Of a stretch of DNA of 33,351 bases, positions 15,568 to 24,870 are shown piece after piece (positions within the stretch are counted from its first letter, which is position 1; the number at the start of each line of letters is the position of its first letter). Source of the stretch: Bacteroidales bacterium (GTDB lineage Bacteria; Bacteroidota; Bacteroidia; Bacteroidales; JAADGE01); assembly GCA_029932445.1 (NCBI GenBank), contig JAOZQB010000002.1, forward strand, positions 1 through 33,351. The letters are read 5' to 3'. The position numbers were made by a program, and so were the translations under genes. The notes under the pieces were generated by a model. That model had not been told where the DNA came from and did no database searches. It worked only from the letters and a program-made list of their open reading frames with translations.

Positions 15568-16440
15568 TTAAGAAAGTAAACGATCCAAAACCGTGACGAC
15601 TAATTTTTCTACGGCAACTTTATAATTTACGCTGTATTCTTTGCGCATTCGATTTGCAATGATACTGCAAACAGTTAAAGCATTGTGTCCCATTAATTTA
15701 GAAAGACCTGCAATAGCCGAACTTTCCATTTCGTAATTTGTGATTTTTTTTCCCTGATAGTCGAAAGCAGAGATTTTGGAATTTAAATCCGGATCAACCG
15801 TATTCAATCTTATAATTCTGCCCTGCGGACCGTAAAAACCGGGAGCAGAAATCGTCATCCCTTTTCGCATGTCATAACCGATTTTTTCTGTAAGTTCTTT
15901 TGAAGCATCCACAAAATAAGGGGTTGCTAATTTTGTATCCCAACCGGTATATTTTAAAAATTTTGTTTGTAAATCTTCATTTCCTAATTGATTTCTTCCT
16001 TCATAAAAATTCAATAAACCGTCAAAACCGATTGACATTTCCGAAACAACAGGCGTATCAACAGGAATATCGGCTTGCAAAGCTCCGGAAGTTCCGATAC
16101 GAACCAAATTTAATGTGCGATGACCTTTTTTGGGAATGCGTTTATCTAAATCAACATTAGCAAGAGCATCCAACTCCGTGACTACAATATCAATATTATC
16201 GGTTCCTATTCCGGTTGACAAAACGGTAATAGGTTTGCCTTTATAAGTTCCGGTATGTGTTACAAATTCACGATTATATGCCTTAAAATCAACGGTTTCA
16301 AAATAATTTGAAACCATTTCAACTCGTCCTTGATCACCGACAAGAATAATATTATCCGCAATATTTTCGGGTTTTAAATGCAAATGAAAAATTGTTCCGT
16401 CACCGTTCAAGATTAATTCTGATTCACCTATTCTTTCCAT
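15568..16440 (-). CDS. Nucleoside phosphorylase, uridine phosphorylase-like
   Basis: A cytoplasmic purine/uridine phosphorylase-family enzyme (NP-I fold) that would split a nucleoside with phosphate into base and ribose-1-phosphate. The 290-residue protein shows NIILVGDQGRVEMV (phosphate-binding G-D-x-x-R, about 31-44), VLSTGIGTDNIDIV near 73 and LVRIGTSGALQADI near 112, all family signatures. The C-terminal NYEMESSAIAGLSKLMGH (about 237-254) has the M-E-S/E nucleoside-binding motif. Its length is above the 253 residues of E. coli Udp because of insertions. Substrate is probably uridine, but purine specificity cannot be excluded. First gene of a three-gene minus-strand operon with its own promoter. 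Confidence 0.85.
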   Translation of the reverse strand: MERIGESELILNGDGTIFHLHLKPENIADNIILVGDQGRVEMVSNYFETVDFKAYNREFVTHTGTYKGKPITVLSTGIGTDNIDIVVTELDALANVDLDKRIPKKGHRTLNLVRIGTSGALQADIPVDTPVVSEMSIGFDGLLNFYEGRNQLGNEDLQTKFLKYTGWDTKLATPYFVDASKELTEKIGYDMRKGMTISAPGFYGPQGRIIRLNTVDPDLNSKISAFDYQGKKITNYEMESSAIAGLSKLMGHNALTVCSIIANRMRKEYSVNYKVAVEKLVVTVLDRLLS

Positions 16441-16471
16441 ATTTTAAATTCTTAAAATTTTGAATAAACAG

Positions 16472-16503
16472 CAAAGATACAGTTTTCATTATTTCTATAA
16501 CAA
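16472..16503 (-). promoter_or_regulatory. Promoter of the nucleoside phosphorylase operon
   Basis: On the minus strand, TATCTTTG at 16479-16472 is an exact -7 TAnnTTTG match, with a TTG at 16503-16501 placed 21 bases upstream. The leader to the ATG at 16440 is about 25 bases. The rest of the 258-base divergent gap up to 16698 is AT-rich and holds no gene; only a weak -7-like TATCTTTT near 16649-16656 could serve the plus-strand gene. Confidence 0.6.
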
Positions 16504-16698
16504 TACTTAAAAGATAATTTTAAGAAAAATTGATAATTTTAAATTGAATCGAAAGATTTTGTTTTCATTTTTCCCCGTATAATCTGTCGTAAAAAAATTT
16601 AATAAAAAGTTTACGAAAATTTGAAACATTCATTTAATTTTACCGTATATCTTTTAAGAGAATACCGACAAAAAATTTAACAATTAAGTTATTCTATA

Positions 16699-17133
16699 AT
16701 GGAAACCATATCTTATAAATCACAAAAACTTTTACCGGGCGTCATTTTAGATAAACAATCCGGCACATTTCAAATTTACGGAAAATCGTGTCCCGAGAAC
16801 GCTGCTGAATTTTACAAACCCATATTTAATTGGTTTGATCAATACAAAAAAAATCCTTTAGGAAGTACAACTTTGGATTTTAAAATGACCTATTTTAATA
16901 CTGTATCAGCAAAAGTTTTTTATATGATTATCGCAAAAATGGAAGATTTATCTGATTCGGGTCACGATGTAAAAATAAGATGGTATTATCCGGCAGGTGA
17001 TGAAGACGTAGAAGAAGCAGGCGAAGAATTTGATGATATTTTTAAACTGGAATTTGAGCATATTTCAGTCGTAACCGAAACAAATGAACCGGAAGAATTA
17101 GATATGGATGAGTATTTAAATGACATCATTTAA
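16699..17133 (+). CDS. SiaC-family regulatory phosphoprotein (DUF1987)
   Basis: A 144-residue acidic protein matching the SiaC/DUF1987 pattern: GKSCPENAAEFYKPIFNW (residues 28-45), LDFKMTYFNTVSAK (59-72) and IRWYYPAGDEDVEEAGEEF (97-115). In Pseudomonas aeruginosa SiaC is phosphorylated on a threonine by the kinase SiaB and dephosphorylated by the PP2C phosphatase SiaA, and thereby controls a diguanylate cyclase and aggregation. The threonine of YFNTVS, Thr68 here, is in the equivalent motif. No SiaB-like kinase or SpoIIE-type phosphatase gene is in this window, so the partners must lie elsewhere. A C-terminal acidic tail (EPEELDMDEYLND) extends past the core. The gene stands alone between two intergenic regions. 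Confidence 0.82.
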   Translation: METISYKSQKLLPGVILDKQSGTFQIYGKSCPENAAEFYKPIFNWFDQYKKNPLGSTTLDFKMTYFNTVSAKVFYMIIAKMEDLSDSGHDVKIRWYYPAGDEDVEEAGEEFDDIFKLEFEHISVVTETNEPEELDMDEYLNDII

Positions 17134-17353
17134 CCCACATTATTCACCGATTTATTTTTTAAACCCCAAAAACCTTATAAACATATAGGGTTACAATAAT
17201 TATTACCGAAAACAGGCATACTCAAATTTGGGTTATCTTGAAATTATCTTCACGCATCTGCTTCGTTGCAAAACCTTCGAAATATATGTATATGTCTTCG
17301 GGTTTCGTCGCCTTGCATCTGCATAAAGCTAATTTCATGAATAATACGGGTTA
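17131..17353. repeat. Inverted-repeat element between SiaC-like gene and tsaD
   Basis: The gap between two convergent genes is bounded by arms TAACCCACATTATTCA (17131-17146) and, on the opposite strand, TAACCCGTATTATTCA (17353-17338), each starting with the stop codon of the adjoining gene. Inside, 17223-17353 is an imperfect inverted repeat centred on 17288: TGAAATTA/TAATTTCA (239-246 with 330-337), GCATCTGC (254-261) opposite GCATCTGC (315-322) with GCA/TGC ends pairing, AAACC/GGTTT (271-275 with 301-305). The middle is AT-rich. No coding potential is seen. It may act as a two-way terminator or be a dispersed repeat. Confidence 0.55.
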
Positions 17354-18370
17354 ATCCTCTTTGAATCGTGCCTCAGCCGTTACATCTTGTCCCGAAAAAT
17401 CATTTTTTAAATATTTATAATAAGCCGTTATACCGATCATAGCAGCATTATCGGTCGTAAATTTAAAATCAGGGATATGCACAATCCAGCCGTTTTTATC
17501 GGCTTCCGCTCGTAAGCGATTTCTCAAGCCCGAATTTGCAGAAACACCGCCTGCAACAGCTATTTCTTTTATGCCGGTTCGAGAAACGGCATTCTTCAAT
17601 TTCTCAATTAAAATATCAATAATCGTAAATTGCACCGATGCACAAATATCATTCAAATTTTCTTTTACAAAACTCGGATTCTTCTTAACCTCATCTCTGA
17701 TAAAATACAAAATTGCCGTTTTTAATCCGCTGAAACTGAAATCGGTATCTCCCACTTTCGGTCGAGAAAATGTATACTTGTTCGGATTACCTTCTTCGGC
17801 ATATTTATCGATTAAAGGACCGCCCGGATAAGGCAACCCGAGAATTTTCGCTGTTTTATCAAATGCTTCACCGGCAGCATCATCAATAGTTTCTCCGATA
17901 ATTTTTTTTTCAAAAAAACTTGTAACATTAATAATTTGTGTGTGTCCGCCGGAAACAAGTAATGTCAGAAAGGGAAATTGCGGGTCGATATGAGGAATAT
18001 TTTTTTCTTTCAAAAAAAGTGCTGCAATATGTCCGTGCAAATGATTTACATCAATTAACGGAATATTATTTGCCAAAGCAAAACCTTTTGCAAAAGATAC
18101 ACCAACCAACAAAGAACCGAGTAAACCGGGTCCGCGGGTAAAGGCAATTGCATTAATATCGGAAATCTGTATACCGGCATTTTTTAATGCCGTATCAACA
18201 ACGGGAACAATATTTGCCTGATGTGCTCGCGATGCCAATTCAGGTACCACGCCGCCGTATTTTTTGTGAACGTCTTGGTTTGCCGTTACATTTGACAATA
18301 ACCAGCCGTCTTGTATGACGGCAGCAGAAGTATCATCACATGAAGATTCTATAGCTAAAATTGTAATCAA
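17351..18370 (-). CDS. tsaD: tRNA N6-adenosine threonylcarbamoyltransferase TsaD
   Basis: TsaD is the catalytic subunit that transfers threonylcarbamoyl to A37 of ANN-decoding tRNAs, acting with TsaB and TsaE in the cytoplasm. The 339-residue protein has ILAIESSCDDTSAAV at the N-terminus, AFTRGPGLLGSLLVG, the metal-binding HLHGH motif, LLVSGGHTQI, GPLIDKYAEEGNP, SFSGLKTA and AVAGGVSANSGLR, all family hallmarks. No in-frame ATG exists near the N-terminus. I choose the TTG at 18370, which gives the usual short lead before ILAIESSC; a TTG at 18427 would add a 19-residue tail unlike the family and would start within the likely promoter. Divergent from tamB. Confidence 0.95.
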   Translation of the reverse strand: MITILAIESSCDDTSAAVIQDGWLLSNVTANQDVHKKYGGVVPELASRAHQANIVPVVDTALKNAGIQISDINAIAFTRGPGLLGSLLVGVSFAKGFALANNIPLIDVNHLHGHIAALFLKEKNIPHIDPQFPFLTLLVSGGHTQIINVTSFFEKKIIGETIDDAAGEAFDKTAKILGLPYPGGPLIDKYAEEGNPNKYTFSRPKVGDTDFSFSGLKTAILYFIRDEVKKNPSFVKENLNDICASVQFTIIDILIEKLKNAVSRTGIKEIAVAGGVSANSGLRNRLRAEADKNGWIVHIPDFKFTTDNAAMIGITAYYKYLKNDFSGQDVTAEARFKED

Positions 18371-18395
18371 AATTATTTTTTTTAAGTAAAAAAAC

Positions 18396-18428
18396 CAAAT
18401 TTGCCTGTTCCGGCATTTAGTTTGCAAA
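18396..18428 (-). promoter_or_regulatory. Possible tsaD promoter
   Basis: On the minus strand, CAAATTTG at 18403-18396 is one base from the TAnnTTTG -7 consensus and a TTTG lies 21 bases upstream at 18428-18425. Transcription from here would give about a 20-base leader to the TTG start at 18370, which supports that start over the one at 18427. Confidence 0.35.
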
Positions 18429-18493
18429 AATAAACAAATAAATTATCCGGAAACTTCGTTTATCTCAGATAAATATAATTATTTTGTAAACAT

Positions 18494-21400
18494 ATGCAAA
18501 AGCATGTATTCCAAACAGAAAAATTAAGACGCCTGACACTATACGGTATCATCACATTATTGGTGTTATTGGTGAGCTTAATTATTATGTTGCAAACGGC
18601 ATACATTCAAACAAAAATCACTAATTACATTACTAAAGAATTATCATCAAAACTTAAATCCGATATTCATATTGACAATGTTAACATCAGTCTGTTTAAA
18701 GGATTTAAAATAACCGGGATATTAATAAAAGATATACAAAAAGACACAATGCTGTATATCAAAAATTTGTATATCCTCCCTTCCGGAATTCCGACTAATT
18801 TCAACAATCTGTCTTTCAGGTCTGTTGAACTGAATGAGGTATATTTTGATTTACACGAAATTAAAAAAGATACTTTAAATTTGGATTATATAATTGATGC
18901 GATGATTTCCGAAAATGACACCGGAACAACAAAAGATTTTCATCTGCGTATCGGAAATTTAAAACTGCACAACTCCGATTTTAAATATCAAGAAATTGAC
19001 AGTATAATAAGTCCCGGAATGGATTTTGAAAACATGGATTTCTCTGATATTGAGGTCGATATAGATGATATTGATATTTTTAACAGCACAATTAAAACTA
19101 AAGTTAAAAAAATATCTTTAAAAGAAAAAAGCGGTTTAACAGTTGAAAATATCAGCACGGCAAACAATTTAATAACACCCGATAACATTCGAATAAAAGA
19201 TTTAAACATAGAAACGGATAAAAGTCATTTTGAATTTGACAGTTTAAATTTAAAATATCCCGAAAGATATTATTTTTCAGGCTACAAAACAGATTTGCAA
19301 ACGGATGCATCTTTTAAAACAGGTTCCTTTATTAATTATCAGGACATTTCATTATTTATACAAGACACTGTAAAACAAACCGGGAACATCTATCTTTCAG
19401 GAAATATTAACGGAAAATTTAATAATATCAAATTATCGAATTTTTATTTAAATGCCGAAAATATTCTTTCCGTAAAAACAAATTCTAACATTAAGAATTT
19501 CCCGAATTGGAAGAATTTAGAATTTGACATGGATATTTCCGAATTTAAAGTAAATCTTAAACAAATTTCCGATTTTATACTTCCCGGAAAAAAAGAACCC
19601 TTAATTATATTGCCGGCTGTATTACAAAAAATTAACATCCTGACATACCAAGGAAAAACAATCGGTAATTCTTCTGATTTTACTTCTAAAGGAATAATTT
19701 TCGGTGATTTCGGAAAAATTACTTTAGATGCTTCGGCTCAAAAAGATTCTGCAAGTTATACAAGTATCTCAGGAAAACTTTCCGGTGAAAATATTGATCT
19801 CGGAACAGCAATCGAAAATTTAAATTTCGGAAAACTGTCCTTTGAACAATTATTTAGTTTTTCTTATTTAAAAAACAAACAACTTAAAGCAAGAACAAAC
19901 GGAAATATCAGTTCATTCATTTATAAAAATCACGATTATCATAACATAGATTTATTTGCTTCTTTGGATAACAAACTGATAGACAGTATTAACATCAAAA
20001 TTAATCAACCGGAACTTATTACTGAAATATCCGGAAATGCCGATTTAACGGAAGAAATTCCGAAAATTCATTTTCTTTGTAACATTCCTTATGCCGATTT
20101 ATTTACGATGAAATTACGAACAAAACCGTCTTCATTAAAAACGGAATTTATCGGCAATTTCAAAGGTTTAAACATTGATGATTTTGAAGGAACCGTCAGC
20201 TTGGTAAAACCTTTAATTTACAATGAAAATAATCTTGAAACAAAAATTTCAAATTTAAAACTGACCGGAAAATATCTTACTAAAGATACCGTAAAAACAA
20301 AATTCATCAGTTTAAAATCCGACATTGTTGATGCAGATTTAAAAAGCAACGGAAGTATCTCAAAATCAATTAATTCACTTAACATTTTATTCCAAAATAT
20401 TTTTATCGAAAATCCGAGGACAACTGTATCCGTAAAAAAAATATCCGAAAATGACTTTTTAGACTTTAGCATAAACATTAAAAAACCGAATACATTAACT
20501 AAATTACTTTTCCCTGAAGCTCAAATTACAAAACAAAGTAAAATTTTCGGTTTTTATCAACCGGGAACCGGTAAATTTAATTTATCATTTAATTCTGAAC
20601 ATCTTAAATATAAAAACATAAGTATTACGGATTTTTACATTATTTCTTATACCCGTGAAAATAAATTGTATGCCGGTATCGGCGGTTCATCTGTCAAACC
20701 GAATAAAACCGTGTATCTCGAAAATGTAAATTTCGGCAGTGAAATAAAAAAAGACACACTAAATTTTAATTTAATTTGGAATAATTTTAAAGACAGTGCA
20801 AATTATTCAGCTGATATTTCCGGAATTCTTACCATTCATAAAAAAGAGAATAAAAAATTGTCTTACAACTGTAAATTATCGACCTCAGAAATAATGTTGA
20901 ATGATATTTTATGGAAATTTAATAATGCTGCCGTCAAAATAGATTCTTCACATATTAACATTTCCGATTTAAGAATAAAACACAATGATGAAGAGCTTTA
21001 TATTGACGGTAATATCTCAGAATATCAGGGTGATATGCTATTTGCAGTATTTAAAAACTTGAATTTAAGTAATTTTCAACCTTTGATTTCAGATCACATT
21101 TCAGTTAACGGTAAATTAAGCGGTTTCTCCACATTTGCCGATCTTTATAAAGAACCTTTAGTTTTCACAAAAGATTCAATTATTGATTTAAATATTAATA
21201 ATATGAATTTCGGAAATTTTTATTTAAAAAGTTTCTGGGACAATTCAAAAAACAACATTCATGCAAATGCCTATAATTTAAAAGGGAAACGACGATTAAT
21301 GAATGATACGATATACGGAAATTATAATCCGGAAAGTGAAACTTTGAATTTAACGGCAGATATCAGAAGTTTACTTTTAAAAACATTCAAAGATTATTAC

Positions 21401-22954
21401 AGAGACTTTGTCGAATTTAATCAATCAGCTTTTATTACAGGGAAAATTAATGTTAACGGAAAAATTAACAATCCTGATATTACGGGTAATTTTAAATTGA
21501 AACAAACAACGGCTTATATCAAATACCTCAACACATTTAACAACATCGGCGAATTGGTTTTTAGTTTTGATAAAAAGAATATCTTTATTAACAAAACAAA
21601 GATGTTACCGAGAAACGGAAAGGGAACAGCTTATATTTCCGGTAAAATACATCATAATAATTTTTCAAAATTTGCTTTAGACATTGACATTCAGGCAAAT
21701 AATTACGAACTTTTGAATATCATCCCGACTGACTCATCTTACTATTACGGACAAGCATTTGCAAGCGGAAATATAAATTTTTCCGGACCGTTGAATGATA
21801 TTTTTCTTGATGCAAATTTAAATACTGAACAAAACACAAATATTTTCATACCGATTTCATCGGATAAAACGTATAATGAAGAGAACAGCTTTCTGACATT
21901 TAAAACAGATACTTCAATACAATTTAAAAACAAAAAAGAAACGAATTTTCGGAAACCGGATGTCAGCGGTTTCAGTATGAATATGAAATTAAACGTAACA
22001 CCGGATGCAGAAATTCAAATTTTACCTGACGAAAGTTCCGGAGATATTTATACTCAAGGCAACGGCGGAATAAATTTAACTTTAGATAAAACCGGTGATT
22101 TTAATGTATTCGGAACCTACAATATTTCAAAGGGAAATTATGAATTTAATATAGAAAACATCATTCGAAAAGATTTTACGATAACGGACGGCAGTACAAT
22201 TGAATGGTTCGGAAATCCGAAAGATGCCGTTATCAACGTTAATGCCGCATATATTTTAAACAATGTTTCATTATCTGATTTAACTCAAAACCCGGAAGAA
22301 ATCAGAAGAGCACAGATAAGTTGTATAATCAATATTACCGGGAAATTATTAAATCCGGTTTTTAAATTAAATGTCATTTTTCCTGACAATCTGAATGAAT
22401 ATTCTGCTAAAATAAATAATCTTGCCGAAAATGAATTAAATCAACAATTTTTATCCTTGCTTCTTCTCGGAGTGTTTCAACCTTTACCGGGAATAAAACA
22501 AGAAAATATTGCAGCCACTCAAGTTACGGGAGATATTCTTTCAAAACAGTTAAATTCATTCTTAAAAAAAATAAAATATGTTGATCTGAATGTTGATTAC
22601 AAATCAGGAAATACCGTTTACACCGATCAATATAAAGTCGGTATTTCAAAAACGCTTCTTAACAACAGGATCGAAGTAAAAGGGAACATAGGGGTCGGCG
22701 GACAAGAAACTACGCAAACTGATGCAACAAATTATATCGGTGAATTTGAACTTGAAGGTAAACTTAATAAAAAAGGATCCATAAGAGCAAAAGTTTATAA
22801 CAAAGCAAACGATAAAATTGAAAATGACGGAGATTATACTCAAGGTCTCGGTTTTATATGGCGACGTGATTTTGATTATTTATTTAGGCGTAAAACCAAA
22901 CTAAAAACTGACACTTTGAAACAAGATCCGGAAGTTAATGACAGTATAAAATAA
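18494..22954 (+). CDS. tamB: TamB-like translocation and assembly module protein
   Basis: A very large (1486-residue) inner-membrane-anchored AsmA-like protein. One membrane helix follows a short cytoplasmic N-terminus (about residues 14-36). The long periplasmic part is built of repeated beta-strand segments typical of bridge-like lipid transport proteins. The C-terminal 350 residues match the TamB (DUF490) domain: MNMKLNVTPDAEIQILPDESSGD, then GNGGINLTLDKTGDFNVFGTY and the closing LNVDYKSGNTVYTDQYKVGISKTLL barrel-like strands (only parts are motif). TamB works with a BamA-family partner in outer-membrane protein assembly and phospholipid transport; no TamA/TamL gene is adjacent. As I recall, the divergent arrangement with tsaD recurs in Bacteroidota. 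Ends at a strong terminator. Confidence 0.9.
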   Translation: MQKHVFQTEKLRRLTLYGIITLLVLLVSLIIMLQTAYIQTKITNYITKELSSKLKSDIHIDNVNISLFKGFKITGILIKDIQKDTMLYIKNLYILPSGIPTNFNNLSFRSVELNEVYFDLHEIKKDTLNLDYIIDAMISENDTGTTKDFHLRIGNLKLHNSDFKYQEIDSIISPGMDFENMDFSDIEVDIDDIDIFNSTIKTKVKKISLKEKSGLTVENISTANNLITPDNIRIKDLNIETDKSHFEFDSLNLKYPERYYFSGYKTDLQTDASFKTGSFINYQDISLFIQDTVKQTGNIYLSGNINGKFNNIKLSNFYLNAENILSVKTNSNIKNFPNWKNLEFDMDISEFKVNLKQISDFILPGKKEPLIILPAVLQKINILTYQGKTIGNSSDFTSKGIIFGDFGKITLDASAQKDSASYTSISGKLSGENIDLGTAIENLNFGKLSFEQLFSFSYLKNKQLKARTNGNISSFIYKNHDYHNIDLFASLDNKLIDSINIKINQPELITEISGNADLTEEIPKIHFLCNIPYADLFTMKLRTKPSSLKTEFIGNFKGLNIDDFEGTVSLVKPLIYNENNLETKISNLKLTGKYLTKDTVKTKFISLKSDIVDADLKSNGSISKSINSLNILFQNIFIENPRTTVSVKKISENDFLDFSINIKKPNTLTKLLFPEAQITKQSKIFGFYQPGTGKFNLSFNSEHLKYKNISITDFYIISYTRENKLYAGIGGSSVKPNKTVYLENVNFGSEIKKDTLNFNLIWNNFKDSANYSADISGILTIHKKENKKLSYNCKLSTSEIMLNDILWKFNNAAVKIDSSHINISDLRIKHNDEELYIDGNISEYQGDMLFAVFKNLNLSNFQPLISDHISVNGKLSGFSTFADLYKEPLVFTKDSIIDLNINNMNFGNFYLKSFWDNSKNNIHANAYNLKGKRRLMNDTIYGNYNPESETLNLTADIRSLLLKTFKDYYRDFVEFNQSAFITGKINVNGKINNPDITGNFKLKQTTAYIKYLNTFNNIGELVFSFDKKNIFINKTKMLPRNGKGTAYISGKIHHNNFSKFALDIDIQANNYELLNIIPTDSSYYYGQAFASGNINFSGPLNDIFLDANLNTEQNTNIFIPISSDKTYNEENSFLTFKTDTSIQFKNKKETNFRKPDVSGFSMNMKLNVTPDAEIQILPDESSGDIYTQGNGGINLTLDKTGDFNVFGTYNISKGNYEFNIENIIRKDFTITDGSTIEWFGNPKDAVINVNAAYILNNVSLSDLTQNPEEIRRAQISCIINITGKLLNPVFKLNVIFPDNLNEYSAKINNLAENELNQQFLSLLLLGVFQPLPGIKQENIAATQVTGDILSKQLNSFLKKIKYVDLNVDYKSGNTVYTDQYKVGISKTLLNNRIEVKGNIGVGGQETTQTDATNYIGEFELEGKLNKKGSIRAKVYNKANDKIENDGDYTQGLGFIWRRDFDYLFRRKTKLKTDTLKQDPEVNDSIK

Positions 22955-22979
22955 AAGTCCTGCAAAATTGCAGGACTTT
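22954..22979. terminator. Bidirectional intrinsic terminator between tamB and the thiolase gene
   Basis: A perfect 12-bp inverted repeat, AAAGTCCTGCAA / TTGCAGGACTTT, with a two-base spacer lies between the convergent genes, beginning at the last base of the tamB stop codon. Each strand reads into a T-rich 3' side (CTTTCTTATTTC on the plus strand, CTTTTATTTT on the minus strand). It should terminate both transcripts. Confidence 0.85.
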
Positions 22980-22998
22980 CTTATTTCAAATTGTTAAA

Positions 22999-24174
22999 TT
23001 ATAACATTTCAATCACAACTGCAGAAGCACCGCCGCCGCCGTTACATAAGGAAGCTACACCGTATTTCCCGCCGTTTTGTTTTAACACATTTATCAATGT
23101 TACAATAATTCTGGCTCCGGAAGCACCGAGCGGATGTCCTAAAGAAACACCTCCGCCGTTAACATTCACTTTTGCCTCATCCAAATTAAGCGTTTTAATA
23201 GCTGCTAATGCCACAACCGAAAATGCTTCATTAATTTCGTAATAATCAATGTCAGAAGCTTTTAATCCGGCTTTTTTTATGGCTTTAGGAATGGCTTTCA
23301 CCGGTGCCGTCGTAAACCATTCAGGTTCATGTGCGGCATCGCCGTATCCGATTAATTTTGCAATCGGTTTTACACCGAGTTCATCAACTTTTTCTTTACT
23401 CATTAAAATCATTGCAGCTGCTCCGTCATTAATTGTTGAAGCATTTGCTGCCGTAACCGTTCCGTCTTTTTCAAATACCGGTCGTAAGGTCGGAATTCGA
23501 TCAAATTTAACATTCGTAAATTCTTCATCGGTATCAACAACAATATCACCTTTGCGTGTTTTAATTTCTACCGGTACGATTTCATCTTTAAATCTGCCGG
23601 CTTCAACAGCTGCAGCAGAACGCTTGTAGGATTGTACGGCATATCTGTCTTGTTCTTCTCTGCTGATTTTTAATTCTCGCGAACATAATTCAGCAGCACT
23701 TCCCATATGGTAATTATTATAAACATCCCACAAACCGTCATTGATTAATCCGTCAACTAACTTGCCGTTACCAAGTTTAGTTCCTTTCCGCATACCGGGA
23801 ACATAATGCGGAACATTTGACATGCTTTCCATTCCGCCGGCAACAACAACATCATTATCCCCAAGCATAATGGTTTGAGCACCAATCATTACGGCTTTCA
23901 TTGCCGATGCGCAAACTTTATTTATCGTTGTACAAGGAACCGTATTCGGAATACCGGCAAAAATAGATGCTTGTCTTGCAGGAGCTTGACCTAAATTAGC
24001 CGATAATACATTTCCCAAGAAAACTTCATTAACGGCTTCGGGTTTTATTCCGGCTTTTTCAACAGCAGCTTTTACGATAATTGCACCTAATTTTGTTGCC
24101 GATAAACCGGACAACGAACCGCCAAAACTTCCTAAAGAAGATCTTACTGCGGAAACAATATATACCTCTTTCAT
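22999..24174 (-). CDS. Acetyl-CoA C-acetyltransferase (thiolase)
   Basis: A cytoplasmic thiolase that condenses two acetyl-CoA into acetoacetyl-CoA or, in reverse, cleaves 3-ketoacyl-CoA. The 391-residue length is standard. The nucleophilic cysteine sits in INKVCASAMKAVMIGAQ (near residue 87), followed by GGMESMSNVPHY. The second active-site elements are NEAFSVVA near 315, GGGVSLGHPLGASGAR with its catalytic histidine (about 344-359) and the C-terminal cysteine in LCNGGGGASAV (near 377). These fit biosynthetic thiolases (AtoB/ThlA/PhaA type). The gene stands alone, with no 3-hydroxyacyl-CoA dehydrogenase or crotonase gene beside it, so the pathway is not fixed by context. Confidence 0.93.
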   Translation of the reverse strand: MKEVYIVSAVRSSLGSFGGSLSGLSATKLGAIIVKAAVEKAGIKPEAVNEVFLGNVLSANLGQAPARQASIFAGIPNTVPCTTINKVCASAMKAVMIGAQTIMLGDNDVVVAGGMESMSNVPHYVPGMRKGTKLGNGKLVDGLINDGLWDVYNNYHMGSAAELCSRELKISREEQDRYAVQSYKRSAAAVEAGRFKDEIVPVEIKTRKGDIVVDTDEEFTNVKFDRIPTLRPVFEKDGTVTAANASTINDGAAAMILMSKEKVDELGVKPIAKLIGYGDAAHEPEWFTTAPVKAIPKAIKKAGLKASDIDYYEINEAFSVVALAAIKTLNLDEAKVNVNGGGVSLGHPLGASGARIIVTLINVLKQNGGKYGVASLCNGGGGASAVVIEML

Positions 24175-24310
24175 TTTATAATATTTTATATGTGTGAATT
24201 ATAATTTTTTATTGAAAGCGAAAATAACATTTTTTTGCTGATTTTAAAAATATTAATCAACAGATATTCGTTTCTGATTCTGTCAAAATAATTTTTTCCG
24301 GAAAATATAT

Positions 24311-24318
24311 TACTTTTG
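24311..24318 (+). promoter_or_regulatory. -7 promoter element before the conserved protein at 24341
   Basis: TACTTTTG matches TAnnTTTG exactly, 22 bases before the ATG. No convincing -33 TTTG is seen at the right distance. The rest of the divergent 166-base gap (24175-24340) is AT-rich with no other clear signal. Confidence 0.45.
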
Positions 24319-24340
24319 CAAATATTCTAAAACTATACCG

Positions 24341-24868
24341 ATGAACGAATTATTTGAAATTTCTAAATATATACTGCCTCTTATTGTGTTGTTAATTGCA
24401 TTAATGATTATTTTAAATCATTTTGCAAAAAGAGAAAAAACAAAATTAAAATTTGATCTGATAAAAGCGAACAACAAACTAATAACACCTGTGAAGTTGC
24501 AAGCTTATGAAAGGATTGTCCTTTTTTTGGAAAGAATCAGACCTGATGCGTTAGCACTTAGATTGACAAAGCCCAAAATGACTTCCAAGCAAATACAAAT
24601 ACAAATGTTGTCAACCGTCCGTAATGAATTCAATCACAATCTTTCACAACAATTATATTTATCCGATGAAACATGGACTGCCGTAGTTTATGCAAAAGAA
24701 CAAATTACTCGCTTGATTAATTATGCCGGAACAAAAGTTGATCCTAAAACCGTTTCTCAAGCATTCACTGCCGTTTTAATTGAAATGTATAACGATACCG
24801 ACACAAAACCTGTTGAAACATCTGTTGAACTCGTAAAAAAAGAGGCATCATTATTTTTCGGTATTTAA
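24341..24868 (+). CDS. Conserved membrane-anchored protein of unknown function
   Basis: A 175-residue protein with one N-terminal membrane helix (about residues 9-27, YILPLIVLLIALMIILNHF) and a soluble, mostly helical remainder. Notable stretches are KLQAYERIVLFLERIRPDAL (51-70), NEFNHNLSQQLYLSDETW (about 95-112) and KEQITRLINYAG. I recall close matches as uncharacterised proteins widespread in Bacteroidota (possibly the DUF7935 group), but no function is known to me. The C-terminal soluble part would lie in the cytoplasm if the N-terminus faces out. The gene is monocistronic and convergent with manA. Confidence 0.72.
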   Translation: MNELFEISKYILPLIVLLIALMIILNHFAKREKTKLKFDLIKANNKLITPVKLQAYERIVLFLERIRPDALALRLTKPKMTSKQIQIQMLSTVRNEFNHNLSQQLYLSDETWTAVVYAKEQITRLINYAGTKVDPKTVSQAFTAVLIEMYNDTDTKPVETSVELVKKEASLFFGI

Positions 24869-24870
24869 TC

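Noticed and set aside
17938..18141. Plus-strand reading frame of 67 codons inside tsaD
   Set aside because: It lies entirely antisense to strongly conserved TsaD sequence and shows no motif of its own.
22954..22979. Hairpin after tamB as an unusual regulatory structure
   Set aside because: Position between convergent genes, perfect stem and T-rich flanks on both strands are ordinary for a bidirectional terminator.
23249..23629. 126-codon plus-strand frame inside the thiolase gene
   Set aside because: Antisense shadow of a conserved gene; composition is that of a reversed thiolase sequence.
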